Below, piece after piece: positions 44,496-55,970 of a DNA stretch of 64,000 bases. The stretch covers positions 1 through 64,000 of the forward strand of contig NZ_JANQIM010000033.1 of NCBI RefSeq assembly GCF_028282165.1. The letters are read 5' to 3'. The translations under genes and the position numbers were made by a program. Positions within the stretch are counted from its first letter, which is position 1, and the number at the start of each line of letters is the position of its first letter. The stretch is from Winogradskyella sp. (lineage in GTDB: Bacteria; Bacteroidota; Bacteroidia; Flavobacteriales; Flavobacteriaceae). A model generated the notes under the pieces. It was not told the origin of the DNA. It was given only the letters and a program-made list of their open reading frames with translations, and did no database searches.

Positions 44496-47400
44496 ATGCG
44501 CTCTAAAAAATATTTCATATTACTATTTATAGTCTGTTTTAATTGTAAAGACACACCTGCTCCGTATCAAGACGATTTGCATACCTTATTTACAACTATT
44601 CCAGAACGTCATTCTAATATAGATTTTGAAAATAAAATTGAGGAGACGGTAGATTTTAATTTTTTAAAGTACAGTTATATATATAATGGTGGTGGCGTTG
44701 CTGTAGGCGATATAAATAATGACGGATTAGAGGATATTTATTTTACCTCGAATCAAGATTCGAACAAATTATATTTAAACAAAGGCAATTTTGTATTTGA
44801 AGATATTACCCATAAATCGGGTGTTAAAGATGATAAAGGTTGGTCTACCGGTGTGTCAATGATAGATATTAACAACGATGGTTGGTTGGATATCTATGTC
44901 TGTAAATCGGCATCTTTAAATGAAAGAAGCTTAAGACAAAACAAGCTTTTCATAAATCAGAAAAACAATACATTTAAAGAAGAAGCTTTAAAATATGGGC
45001 TAAAAGAATATAGCTTCTCTACTCAAGCATATTTTTTTGATTATGACAAGGATGGTGATTTAGATATGTATTTGGCAAACCACAGTACGGATTCTAATAG
45101 TAAGAGCCTAATTCTTAGCCCTGAGCAACAGGCAAGCTTAAAAATAGATAGTAGGGATATTCTATTTAATAATGATAATGGTATATTCAAAAACGTTTCC
45201 AAAGAATCAGGAATTTCTAACATAAGAGCCTGGGGATTAAGTGCTTCTATTGGCGATTTTAATAATGATTCGTGGCCAGATATTTATGTGGCAAACGATT
45301 TTTTAGAACCTGATTTCCTATACATAAATAATAAAGATGGAACATTTACCAATTCTGTTTTAGAGACATTTAAGCATATTCCGAACAACAGTATGGGATC
45401 CGATTTTGCTGATATCAATAATGATTTATTACCAGACCTTATTGTTTTGGATATGTTGGCTGCCGATAGAAAACGTGGCAAGGAAAATATGGCATCGATG
45501 GATATAGATAAGTTTAATCGTATGGTGGCAAAGGGTTATCACCATCAATATATGTCTAATATGTTACAATTAAACAATGGTGATGATACATTTAGCGATA
45601 TTGGTCAATTTTCTGGAATTGCTAAAACAGATTGGAGCTGGGCGCCCTTAATTGCAGATTTTAACAACGATGGCTTTAATGATGTATTTGTAACTAACGG
45701 TATTGAGAAAGACTTGGCTAATCAGGATTTTAGAAAGACAATGCTTAGCAAAAATGCTGACTATAGCAAAGAACAAACCTTTAAAGAAGCTATAAGTATT
45801 ATACCTTCTGTTAAGCTTTCGAATTATATGTTTGTAAATAATGCCGATTACACATTTAGAGACCGTTCGATTGATTTTGGGTTCACCGCAAAAGTAAATT
45901 CCAATGGAGCTGCCTATGCCGACTTAGATAATGATGGAGATTTAGATTTGGTGTTGAATAACCAGTCTGATAAAGCATCGGTTTATAGAAATAATTCAGA
46001 GGCTAACTATTTGAGCATTGATTTAAAAGGCCCAAAGAAAAATATAAATGGAATTGGAGTTAGAGTTGAAGCTTATACAAAGCATAACAAGCAGTTAAAG
46101 GAACTTTATGTTAGCAGAGGCTATCAGTCTTCTGTAGGGTATACTGTCAATTTCGGATTGGGAGAATCTGAGCATATAGATAGTTTAAGAGTCATTTGGC
46201 TCGATAACAAAACAGAAGTCCTAACCAATATTGAAGCCAATCAAAAATTGAGGCTAGATTACGAAAATGCCTATGTTAAGAGTATTGTTGCAGAGAAGGA
46301 TGATTTGCTATTTGATACTGTTTTACCTTCTGAATTGGGTATAGGATACATGCACAAGTCTGTCAGTTTTAATGACTATGATTTGCAGCTATTGTTACCC
46401 CAAAAACAATCTACCATAGATAACACATTACAAGTAGCTGATGTCAATAATGATGGTTTAGATGATTTTTTTGCCGGTAATACAATGGGCTACCCTTCTG
46501 AGTTATATATTCAGAATAAAGCAGGAACTTTTGAAAAAACGAATCAAAACTTATTTGAAACAGATAAGGCTTATAATGATAACAATGCTCTATTTTTTGA
46601 TGCCGATAACGATAATGATCTAGATTTATATGTAACATCGGGTAATTATAGCCAAGAGAAAAATAGTAGTTTGCTTCAAGATAGGTTGTATATCAATGAT
46701 GGGGAAGGAAATTTTTCTAAGAGAACTCTTCCAAACATATTAACCGTAACAAAAGCCATAACAGCCGGAGATTTCGATAATGATGGTGATTTAGACCTAT
46801 TTGTCGGAGGCCGTGTGATCCCTGGAGAGTATCCGAAAGCCCCAGATTCTTATTTATTAGAAAATAGAAAAGGAAAGTTTATCAATGTCACCTCAGAAAA
46901 AGCTAAGGGTTTAAAAGTACTTGGTTTAGTAAATGATGCTGTGTTTTCAGATTATGATAATGATGGGGATGTTGATTTAATTGTTGTTGGGGAATGGATG
47001 CCAGTTACTTTTTTCAGTAATGATGAAGGAATTTTTACTAAAGACCAACGTCTTAATGATGAAAAGTCCGGTTGGTTTCAAACCATAAAAGCTATCGATT
47101 ATGATGGTGATGGCGATGATGATTACTTTGTTGGAAATTATGGACTAAATAATAAGTTTCACCCTTCAGAAGACAAACCACTTCATATTTATGCCAATCA
47201 TTTTGATGATAACGACAGTTATGATATGGCTCTAAGTAAGGAATCGGATGGGAATTTATTCCCGATTCGCGGAAAAGAATGCTCTTCGCAGCAAACGCCA
47301 TTCTTGAATGAAAAGATAGGAACCTATAGTGAGTTTGCCAATTCAAACATCATTGATGTGTATGGTAAGGAAAAAATACATAATGCGTTACATTTACAGG

Positions 47401-47765
47401 CTTCAACTTTCGCCTCCTATTATATTGAAAACATGGGAAAAATGAACTTTGAATTTAATCCACTTCCTAATGAAGCACAGTTTGGGCCTACTTTAGACTT
47501 TGAGTTTTTTGATTTTAATCGAGATGGAACGCTCGAAATAATAGGTTTAGGCGGAGTTTATGATGCTGAAGTAGAAACCATACGCTATGATGCTTCTAAA
47601 GGCTATATTCTTACAGAAAACAGAGGTAAACGATCTACTTATAAAAACTTAGTTAATATCTCTGACAAAGAAGCTAAGACCATTAAACATATTACTATTA
47701 AAGGGAAACCATACTTTTTAATATTAAATGCAAACGACAGGCTAAGTCTATTAAGAGTCAAATAA
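44496..47765 (+). CDS. large VCBS/FG-GAP and ASPIC/UnbV lipoprotein
   Basis: The 1089-residue protein has a lipoprotein-like signal (YFILLFIVCFNCKD). A first propeller follows with DxDxDG calcium loops (DINNDGLEDIYF, DINNDGWLDIYV, DYDKDGDLDMYL, DFNNDGFNDVFV, DLDNDGDLDLVL), then an ASPIC/UnbV domain (~500-600, INGIGVRVEAYTKHNKQ to LRVIWLDNKTEV). A second propeller comes last (DADNDNDLDLYV, DFDNDGDLDLFVG, DYDNDGDVDLIVVG, DYDGDGDDDYFVG). It is likely surface exposed and calcium-binding. Related proteins often accompany SusCD pairs, but none is nearby. Confidence 0.9.
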   Translation: MRSKKYFILLFIVCFNCKDTPAPYQDDLHTLFTTIPERHSNIDFENKIEETVDFNFLKYSYIYNGGGVAVGDINNDGLEDIYFTSNQDSNKLYLNKGNFVFEDITHKSGVKDDKGWSTGVSMIDINNDGWLDIYVCKSASLNERSLRQNKLFINQKNNTFKEEALKYGLKEYSFSTQAYFFDYDKDGDLDMYLANHSTDSNSKSLILSPEQQASLKIDSRDILFNNDNGIFKNVSKESGISNIRAWGLSASIGDFNNDSWPDIYVANDFLEPDFLYINNKDGTFTNSVLETFKHIPNNSMGSDFADINNDLLPDLIVLDMLAADRKRGKENMASMDIDKFNRMVAKGYHHQYMSNMLQLNNGDDTFSDIGQFSGIAKTDWSWAPLIADFNNDGFNDVFVTNGIEKDLANQDFRKTMLSKNADYSKEQTFKEAISIIPSVKLSNYMFVNNADYTFRDRSIDFGFTAKVNSNGAAYADLDNDGDLDLVLNNQSDKASVYRNNSEANYLSIDLKGPKKNINGIGVRVEAYTKHNKQLKELYVSRGYQSSVGYTVNFGLGESEHIDSLRVIWLDNKTEVLTNIEANQKLRLDYENAYVKSIVAEKDDLLFDTVLPSELGIGYMHKSVSFNDYDLQLLLPQKQSTIDNTLQVADVNNDGLDDFFAGNTMGYPSELYIQNKAGTFEKTNQNLFETDKAYNDNNALFFDADNDNDLDLYVTSGNYSQEKNSSLLQDRLYINDGEGNFSKRTLPNILTVTKAITAGDFDNDGDLDLFVGGRVIPGEYPKAPDSYLLENRKGKFINVTSEKAKGLKVLGLVNDAVFSDYDNDGDVDLIVVGEWMPVTFFSNDEGIFTKDQRLNDEKSGWFQTIKAIDYDGDGDDDYFVGNYGLNNKFHPSEDKPLHIYANHFDDNDSYDMALSKESDGNLFPIRGKECSSQQTPFLNEKIGTYSEFANSNIIDVYGKEKIHNALHLQASTFASYYIENMGKMNFEFNPLPNEAQFGPTLDFEFFDFNRDGTLEIIGLGGVYDAEVETIRYDASKGYILTENRGKRSTYKNLVNISDKEAKTIKHITIKGKPYFLILNANDRLSLLRVK

Positions 47766-47798
47766 AAAACCACAAAACTTTAGGTCTTGTGGTTTTTT
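47764..47798 (+). terminator. terminator after the VCBS gene
   Basis: AAAAAACCACAA and TTGTGGTTTTTT form a 12-bp stem with A and T tails, so it may also end the convergent atpD-atpC transcript. Confidence 0.85.
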
Positions 47799-47820
47799 CT
47801 ATATGCGTTGTAGATAATTC

Positions 47821-48114
47821 CTAGTCTGCTAAGATAATTAGCTTATTATCCTTCATTTCTATAGTACCAGAATTTATTTTTATAGTTAACACTTTCTTGT
47901 CATCACTGTGTGGAATGACATCGGCGTGTAACTCATCAAAAACTAAATGGCTTTGTGTATGTGTCTTTACCCTAATTGTACCTTCCTTTAAAATCGAAAC
48001 AATTGGAGCGTGATCTTTTAACATCTCAAACTCTCCATTTACACCTGGTACAACAACAGAGTCTACTTCTGAACTAAATAAAGTGGCTTCTGGTGATACA
48101 ATCTCTAAATACAT
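47821..48114 (-). CDS. atpC: ATP synthase epsilon subunit, short form
   Basis: The 97-residue protein is the N-terminal beta-sandwich of the F1 epsilon subunit only (MYLEIVSPEATLFSSEVDSVVVPGVNGEFEMLKDHAP). The C-terminal helical hairpin that inhibits ATP hydrolysis in other bacteria is absent. Short forms are common in Bacteroidota. It follows atpD after 75 nt that contain an imperfect tandem repeat. Confidence 0.93.
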   Translation of the reverse strand: MYLEIVSPEATLFSSEVDSVVVPGVNGEFEMLKDHAPIVSILKEGTIRVKTHTQSHLVFDELHADVIPHSDDKKVLTIKINSGTIEMKDNKLIILAD

Positions 48115-48120
48115 TCTTTT

Positions 48121-48155
48121 TAAGTTATGAGTGATGAGTTATGGGTTATGAGTAC
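48121..48155. repeat. imperfect tandem repeat between atpD and atpC
   Basis: The motif GTTATGAGT/GATGAGTTATG recurs about three times in the 75-nt spacer, and ACTTATAACT follows as a partial inverse at its far end. Confidence 0.55.
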
Positions 48156-48189
48156 TCTGGACTCTAAACTTATAACTCTGAACTTATTT

Positions 48190-49701
<1,512 letters not shown>

Positions 49702-49784
49702 TTATATGTTTTTGTTTTGCAATAATTAAAATATGAAAAAAACAGCTTGCCCAATGAAGCTGAGCACGTGCATTTTTCGCGCTG

Positions 49785-49792
49785 CAAAGATA
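49785..49792 (-). promoter_or_regulatory. -7 box of atpD-atpC
   Basis: Minus strand TATCTTTG; the 5' untranslated region would be about 80 nt. Confidence 0.5.
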
Positions 49793-49828
49793 GAGTTATT
49801 ATTTAAAAAATTAAGGCTTTTTTAAATA

Positions 49829-49860
49829 AAAAAAACACGCCTTTACTAAGCGTGTTTTTA
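49829..49860 (-). terminator. terminator of the receptor/lipase operon
   Basis: AAAAACACGC and GCGTGTTTTT pair around CTTTACTAA, with A/T tails, 20 nt after the lipase stop. Confidence 0.8.
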
Positions 49861-49880
49861 TATAAAATATTACCGTTGTT

Positions 49881-51518
49881 TTACTGCAAAAATGGTGAAT
49901 AATTTGTGTTGTAGGTAGAAACATCTACCAAATTCCCTGAAGCTTCAAAGTTAGAACCATAGGCGAGATCAATAGCTTTTAGCATTTCATTTGCGATGAG
50001 CGCATAGCCTCTCGAGTTTGGATGAACACCATCAAGTGAAAATGCTCCGCCCGTGACTAAATCAGAGGTTAGTACTAAGCCACTAGTTTGTATACCTATT
50101 AATGCCAATTGGTCTAGTAAAGCGTTGGCATCTAACAAAGCAAAGCCGTTTGCCGATGCTACAGTTTCAATAACAGTGTTAAATCCAGTAATGGCGTCTT
50201 CAATTTCCATTTGTTCAGATGGTAATAACACCCAATTATCTTCTAAAGGGAAACTAATACCTCTAACATTCACTGGAGGTGGTGCTGTAGCAACAGTACT
50301 ACCTATAGCTGAACTTGCAGTAAGAACCAGTAAATCTGAGTTAGTAGCTTGTCTGGCTTTACCGAAAATAGCACCAAAGGCTGCTGCAGTTTCAGGGCCT
50401 AAAACAGGAGTTAAAGCTGCGGTAATTTCAGCAGTTCTATCTGTAGCATCTTCGTCGTTAATAAGAACAGGGTTAGCTTCAGTACTAGATAATGGATTTA
50501 TTCTATCTGGCTCACCGAATGCGGTGAATACGTTATCTAACGGCTCATATAATTGCGCATTCAATACAGGTATTTGTGGTGCTATTTGTGGATTACAAGG
50601 ATCTAAAGCATTAAAAGGGACAGCAGTGAAATGCGGTATTGCAGTAACATTTGGAATGTTAGCCAATATACCTTGTACTCCAGGCACATTGCCAACTATG
50701 GTACCTACAATAGCTTGGTATGTTGCTTCAAAACCAACACCTGGAGCACCTGCTAAAGGTGTAATAGGGTCTGTACCATCACCACCTGATAAGGCGTATC
50801 CTAACACGTCGTTATTTCCTATCCATAATGATATAAAAGACGGTTGTTGTGCAACGGCATCAGCTAATACAGTTGTTCCTGGAGAACTTGCCATTCTCAC
50901 AAAATATGGATTAGCAGTCTGCGGAATTACACCTGCTGGATCTCCATAACCTGGAGCTAATAGGTGAAAACTTTTTGCGCCTGGAACACCTAGGTTGTTA
51001 AAAGGTCCGGTAGGATTAGAAACAATATCTGTTGTTGGCACTAATGGTGTTGAACTAGGATCCTCGGGGTTTACACCTAATACGGAAGGTCCAGAATTAT
51101 CAGGATCTGGATAGGGGCAGCTTTCCTCATCAGAGACTTGATCTGCATAAAAATAAAATCTAGGAGGAAGTATTTGTGTCCCACCAAAAAGTAATCCACC
51201 AATATTATCGTCCATTAGTGGTTGCGAAAAGGAGCCTCCATTTGCCAAGGTTGCAAATTGTTGCGCCAATATGGCTGGTGTTGAGTTTTCTTGAGAAACT
51301 CTATACAAAGCATTATCAGAAAAACCTGCGGTCAACGAGTTTCCTATGGAAACGTAATTTGATACATCTAAAGATCCAGCTGTAAATGGGTCTAAAACAA
51401 CAGGCTCTTCATTATTTCCTCTAATATCCCTTAAATCATCTAAGGTTTCATTTTCACAGGCCATAAAACCAATGGCTAAAAACGACAGGAGTATATATTT
51501 AAATGTTTTCATCATCAT
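49881..51518 (-). CDS. GDSL/SGNH-family lipoprotein hydrolase
   Basis: The 545-residue protein starts with a lipoprotein signal (LLSFLAIGFMACENE). Block I reads VSIGNSLTAGFSDNA, with the nucleophile Ser in GNSLTAG. Block III is SLWIGNNDVLGYAL and block V is SLDGVHPNSRGYALIANEM with the Asp-His pair, so the SGNH esterase site is complete. A long low-complexity insert (Pro/Asn-rich) lies between blocks I and III. It is lipid-anchored and probably acts on outer-membrane or extracellular esters. The TonB receptor gene ends 6 nt upstream, so the two are one operon. Confidence 0.9.
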   Translation of the reverse strand: MMMKTFKYILLSFLAIGFMACENETLDDLRDIRGNNEEPVVLDPFTAGSLDVSNYVSIGNSLTAGFSDNALYRVSQENSTPAILAQQFATLANGGSFSQPLMDDNIGGLLFGGTQILPPRFYFYADQVSDEESCPYPDPDNSGPSVLGVNPEDPSSTPLVPTTDIVSNPTGPFNNLGVPGAKSFHLLAPGYGDPAGVIPQTANPYFVRMASSPGTTVLADAVAQQPSFISLWIGNNDVLGYALSGGDGTDPITPLAGAPGVGFEATYQAIVGTIVGNVPGVQGILANIPNVTAIPHFTAVPFNALDPCNPQIAPQIPVLNAQLYEPLDNVFTAFGEPDRINPLSSTEANPVLINDEDATDRTAEITAALTPVLGPETAAAFGAIFGKARQATNSDLLVLTASSAIGSTVATAPPPVNVRGISFPLEDNWVLLPSEQMEIEDAITGFNTVIETVASANGFALLDANALLDQLALIGIQTSGLVLTSDLVTGGAFSLDGVHPNSRGYALIANEMLKAIDLAYGSNFEASGNLVDVSTYNTNYSPFLQ

Positions 51519-51524
51519 GTAATC

Positions 51525-54326
51525 TTATAAGTTGTTAATAGTTAGCGACACATAATACATCGATCCGATGAATCCCGTACCGAATGCCGTAAAGTATTCG
51601 TCTTGTAATAAGTTGGTAGCACCAACTTTTATAGTAGATTTTAAGCTAGGAATTCTGTAATTGATCTGTGCGTCTAGTACATGAAAGGCAGGTACTTCGC
51701 CATCACCAAAAGAAGCTTCCCAGAAGAAGTTATCACTCCAACGCCAAGAGGTATTAAACCCAAAGTTTTCGAATAATTCTGTTTTCCCAAAAGACACTTT
51801 TACTTTATGCTCTGGGGTATTGAAATTCGTTCTAAAATCAGGGTTTTCGGCAACATCAAAATCCAAACGAGCCCATGTGTAATTGGCACTTAAATCAAAT
51901 CCATCAAGAACTTTAGTAGACACTTGTACTGCCGCACCATAAGAGTTTACTGTTTCATCAGCATTTGTGTAGGTTTGATATGCCTGAAAGTCGCCATTAG
52001 CAATAGCTGCAACAGCAAGTGGTGTACCATCAGGAAGTGTTTCTGTTAGTTGTACATCTCCATAAAATGGATTTATAACTGTTTCATTAGCTAAAAAATC
52101 TTGATAAATATTGTAATATGCCGAAGCATCGATGATAAAGCGTTCTACTTTACCACGATAACCAACTTCAAAAGAACTCACTTGTTCAGGTTGTACAAGA
52201 TTTGAGTTAGCTATTTCGAGATCTGCAGGATTTCCAGATTCTGCAAATCCATCTGTAACTGAACTGGCAAAGAAAGAATTGCTATAAGCTCCTGTTGCAT
52301 CTCTTGTAATTGTTTGCTGTCCCCCAAAAATATTTTCTGCTGCAAATTCGCTCAATGTTTCATTTTCTACACTATATGTTCTTAAATCCCTGGCTGGGTT
52401 ATCAGCAGCACCACCTACTAAAATAGCGCGTCCAACATCAAGACCTATATATAAATCTTGAGTTGTAGGGTTTCTAAATCCTGTTTGAAATGATGCTCTA
52501 AAGTTATGATTTTCGTTTACCGTAAAGCCTGCAGATATTCTTGGTGAGAAAAAACCATCAAACAGTTCTGATTTGTCATAACGTATAGACCCTGTAAGTT
52601 TTAACTTTACAGCATCTGAGAGTTCTAAGGATTTTTGCATTTGGGTATACAATCCAAATTCTGAATACCGAATAGGGCCATCGATGTCAGTATAGATTGT
52701 ACCAAAAGAATTTAACTCATATTGACGTGCAGAACCACCGACTTGTACTTCTGCCCAATCCCAAAGATGACCAAAGTTATAATTGGCATCGCCATGGTAA
52801 ATCTTTGAATTATCTTGAAAACGCGATCCCGTTGATAAATCAGGGTCATTTGTAACTCTATCAAACACATTTTGGAATTCTTGTGTTCCTGGAATCAATC
52901 GCCCTGTATCAGCGGCAGCTCTCGCCGCAGCATGTTTTTCAGCTTCTGATAAACCTTGTGGGTTTCCAGAAAGTTCTATACCAGCGTAAGTCTGTATATA
53001 ATCGCCAAACCAGTCGCCATCACTTTTCCATGCGCGGTTGATGTTAATTCCTGTAAATACCATGTCATAAGAGTCACCTGCCTTATCCTCTGTTAGATAG
53101 CCTCTTACAAAAAAATTGTCGTTTCGTATCTCTAATTTATGTTGCTGTAAGAAGAAGTTTGCAATATTATAGCGGTTTGCACCTTGGTAAATTGTATTAC
53201 CCGTACCTACTTTACCTACATACTGGATTTCAAAATCATTCCCCCAAGGCCTAAAATATAAACCCCAATCTGCTTTGATACTCTCTGCATTGTAGTTGGT
53301 GAGGTCGCGTTCGTTGTAACCAGTTCTACTAACTTCTACATCAGGAATTATACCAAGACCGGAAGCATCTCTAATGTTTGTACTTACCTCATCGCCATAG
53401 ATATTAATACCATCATAATCTGTATCTGCCCTAGTAAGACCTCTGTTAAATCGATCTTCTGCATTGGTAGCTGCCCAATCAGTTCCTTTGAGATATCCAA
53501 AATTCACTTTCACAGCAAATTTATCGCTAAATGCATGAGCCATTCTAATACCTAGGTCTGTATAGTCATTATCGCCAATAGCTTCTTGGGAGGTGATCCC
53601 TCGTTTAATATATCCACTTATACCTTGGTGGTCAAAAGGACTTTTACTTCTCATAAATAAAATACCGTTAAAAGCATTTGCTCCGTAAAGCGCAGATGCT
53701 GCTCCAGGCAATAATTCTACACTCTGTACATCGGTCTCGGTCATCCCCAACAAATTACCTAGGGGGAAGTTCAATGCCGGTGCCGAATTGTCCATTCCAT
53801 CTACCAATTGCATAAAACGTGTATTGGCAAATGTGGCAAAACCACGTGTGTTTATGGATTTGAAGGTTAAACTATTGGTATTAATATCTACACCTTTTAA
53901 ATTTTCTAACCCATCGTAGAAATCTACAGACGCTGTATTTTTTATTTCTTTTATACCAAACCTCTCGACGGTTACTGGAGATTCAAAGATTCTTTCTGGT
54001 GTTCGTGAAGCAGAAATTACGACTTCATCCAGTGTATTGCCTTCCTTTAGCGTTACATCTACTGTTTGATCCTTGACTGTTACCTCGACAGTTTGTGCTT
54101 CAAAACCAGCATAACTTACACGTATTGAGAATGGCGGATCTTGTTGCACTGTTAGAATATAGTTGCCATCAAAATCCGAAACAGCACCAGTGCTGGTTCC
54201 GACCACTATTATATTTGCACCAGGCAAGGGTAGCCCTGTATCATCAGTAATTTTACCTTTTATTGTGGTCTGGGCAAAAGACGCCACGCAAAAAAGCATT
54301 GCAAAAAGCTTTAAGATTGTCTTCAT
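51525..54326 (-). CDS. TonB-dependent receptor with carboxypeptidase-like N-domain
   Basis: The 933-residue protein has a signal peptide (LFAMLFCVASFAQ) and a CarboxypepD_reg-like domain (TTIKGKITDDTGLPLPGANIIVVGTSTGAVSDFDG). The plug (NTLDEVVISASRTPERIFESPVTVERFG) and a barrel ending ENFGFNTSWRWSDN to YYVSLTINNL follow. The substrate is unknown; the co-transcribed GDSL hydrolase suggests a lipid or ester-containing ligand. It is divergent from the sulfotransferase cassette and shares with it a 327-nt upstream region. Confidence 0.93.
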   Translation of the reverse strand: MKTILKLFAMLFCVASFAQTTIKGKITDDTGLPLPGANIIVVGTSTGAVSDFDGNYILTVQQDPPFSIRVSYAGFEAQTVEVTVKDQTVDVTLKEGNTLDEVVISASRTPERIFESPVTVERFGIKEIKNTASVDFYDGLENLKGVDINTNSLTFKSINTRGFATFANTRFMQLVDGMDNSAPALNFPLGNLLGMTETDVQSVELLPGAASALYGANAFNGILFMRSKSPFDHQGISGYIKRGITSQEAIGDNDYTDLGIRMAHAFSDKFAVKVNFGYLKGTDWAATNAEDRFNRGLTRADTDYDGINIYGDEVSTNIRDASGLGIIPDVEVSRTGYNERDLTNYNAESIKADWGLYFRPWGNDFEIQYVGKVGTGNTIYQGANRYNIANFFLQQHKLEIRNDNFFVRGYLTEDKAGDSYDMVFTGININRAWKSDGDWFGDYIQTYAGIELSGNPQGLSEAEKHAAARAAADTGRLIPGTQEFQNVFDRVTNDPDLSTGSRFQDNSKIYHGDANYNFGHLWDWAEVQVGGSARQYELNSFGTIYTDIDGPIRYSEFGLYTQMQKSLELSDAVKLKLTGSIRYDKSELFDGFFSPRISAGFTVNENHNFRASFQTGFRNPTTQDLYIGLDVGRAILVGGAADNPARDLRTYSVENETLSEFAAENIFGGQQTITRDATGAYSNSFFASSVTDGFAESGNPADLEIANSNLVQPEQVSSFEVGYRGKVERFIIDASAYYNIYQDFLANETVINPFYGDVQLTETLPDGTPLAVAAIANGDFQAYQTYTNADETVNSYGAAVQVSTKVLDGFDLSANYTWARLDFDVAENPDFRTNFNTPEHKVKVSFGKTELFENFGFNTSWRWSDNFFWEASFGDGEVPAFHVLDAQINYRIPSLKSTIKVGATNLLQDEYFTAFGTGFIGSMYYVSLTINNL

Positions 54327-54653
54327 TTTAGAGAATTAGTTATATTTATTAGTCGACCAATTTAAATAAATATATGAAAAGTCTGTAAAAAATTCGCATA
54401 AAATTATGCGCGCATAGTATATTTTAAAAAAATAAAGCCTAAATAATTATCATTTCTTTAATTGACAGTGTAAATTTTAAAGAAATATTTCAATTTTCGC
54501 ATGTCAAGTAAATTGCTTATCCTAAAATTGTAATGATAGAACATCTTATAAAATTGCTTTACATAGAATAATTTGATGAAAATCTAATTTTATATTTAAT
54601 ATTGACGAGCATTAGATAAACGTGCTATTAATCAACACCAAAAACAACCTACA
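54327..54653. other. 327-nt divergent intergenic region
   Basis: AT-rich region between the receptor/lipase operon and the sulfotransferase cassette. It holds the palindrome at 54403-54418. I found no exact TAnnTTTG box for either side, only TATATTTA at 54591-54598, and no small frame that looks coding. Confidence 0.6.
54403..54418. promoter_or_regulatory. palindromic operator candidate, second copy
   Basis: ATTATGCGCGCATAGT contains the perfect 12-bp palindrome TATGCGCGCATA. It differs from the site at 13090-13105 at two positions. Confidence 0.5.
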
Positions 54654-55958
54654 TTGAAAGCAATAAGAAAATTAGCATTATTTATTATTGGGATATTTAT
54701 ATTAATGCTTTGGAGTGGCATTGTTAGAAATGTTACTTTAGGACAACGTACTTTAGGTCCTTTAACCCAACCCATCAAGTCTTTTTCCGAATTACCGTCT
54801 AATATGAAAGCTGCCTACAATCATTTCTTGGTGGCGCCTGAATATTATCTAAAAACTAGAGAAGCAGACAAAGAAGACATTAATAAATTGACTTATGACT
54901 TGTATGGCAGTTATACCTACAGAAATGGCAACGAATTTAAGATCGAACTGAAAAATTTCAGAACAAACGATATTATAAAAACTTGGAGTCTACCTGTTGA
55001 GTATCTTTCTCAGCATCATAAAGTAGGTCAGAATGACAGGCTTTTTCCGGCAAAATTGATGAAAGACAGAGGTCTTATTGTCGCTTGCGACGAGCAACCT
55101 GGATTAATAAGACTAGATTCCGCATCAAATGTCGTATGGCATAATAAGGATTTTATAGTCCACCACGGTATGAGTTTTGACCATAAGGGTAATATTTGGA
55201 CACCTGCTGTAAAGCACGAAGATGGCATAATTGTGCCAAATACCTTATCTGTCGATGGTACTAAGATAGATTACAGAGACGATATGGTCTTAAATGTCGA
55301 TGCTAATACCGGAAAAACATTGTACAGTAAGTCTCTCACCAGTATTTTTAAGGAGAATGATCTTACCGAGTTACTAAATAAGGGAAGTCTTGTAACAGAT
55401 CCCTTTCATTTAAACGATGTACAACCTGTTGTTGCAGACAGTTCTCGCCATTTTAATAAAGGTGATGTTTTTTTAAGTTTTAGACATTTATCGGCGATAT
55501 TACAATTTAGACCATCTACAGGAAAAGTAATAAAAGTGATTGAAGGGCCTTTTACCTATCAGCACGATGTTGATATAGTGACCGACAGTACCATAGCCCT
55601 ATTTAATAATAATACTGTAGGCTTGGATATTAAATACAATAAATTTGAATTTAAACCAAGTAATGACGTTATTCAACGAAAAATAGTACATTCAAATGTG
55701 CTTATTTATAACTTTGAAACTGATTCATTTGAAGCGCTTTACGAAAAAGAGTTCATAAAAAATGAAATCTATACCGAAGCAGAAGGCTTGTATGAATTGT
55801 TGCCCAATGGAGATCTGTTTGTAGAAGAACAAGGACCCGGAGTTTTATGGGTGTTAAATAAAAATGGCGTTGTCCTAAAAACCACCTTAAAAAGTGATAT
55901 AGAAGGGTATCATTACCTTCCAAATTGGACATCGATATATACAGACATAAACTTTTAA
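54654..55958 (+). CDS. arylsulfate-sulfotransferase (ASST)-family protein
   Basis: The 434-residue protein has an N-terminal membrane anchor (LALFIIGIFILMLWSGIV, residues 7-24) and a beta-propeller of the ASST family, which moves sulfate between phenolic sulfates without PAPS. All four catalytic residues known from E. coli-type ASST have counterparts in order: His170/171 (FIVHHGMSFDHKGNIW), His252 (DPFHLNDVQPV), Arg277 (LSFRHLSAI) and the sulfate-accepting His304 (TYQHDVDIV). Only a TTG can start it so that the anchor is kept (next ATG is codon 18). It is the first gene of a three-gene cassette. Confidence 0.88.
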   Translation: MKAIRKLALFIIGIFILMLWSGIVRNVTLGQRTLGPLTQPIKSFSELPSNMKAAYNHFLVAPEYYLKTREADKEDINKLTYDLYGSYTYRNGNEFKIELKNFRTNDIIKTWSLPVEYLSQHHKVGQNDRLFPAKLMKDRGLIVACDEQPGLIRLDSASNVVWHNKDFIVHHGMSFDHKGNIWTPAVKHEDGIIVPNTLSVDGTKIDYRDDMVLNVDANTGKTLYSKSLTSIFKENDLTELLNKGSLVTDPFHLNDVQPVVADSSRHFNKGDVFLSFRHLSAILQFRPSTGKVIKVIEGPFTYQHDVDIVTDSTIALFNNNTVGLDIKYNKFEFKPSNDVIQRKIVHSNVLIYNFETDSFEALYEKEFIKNEIYTEAEGLYELLPNGDLFVEEQGPGVLWVLNKNGVVLKTTLKSDIEGYHYLPNWTSIYTDINF

Positions 55959-55970
55959 AAATCTACTGTT

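Noticed and set aside
50053..50949. 298-codon frame on the plus strand inside the GDSL hydrolase gene
   Set aside because: It is an antisense shadow of a gene with a signal peptide and complete SGNH motifs; the frame itself has no recognisable domain.
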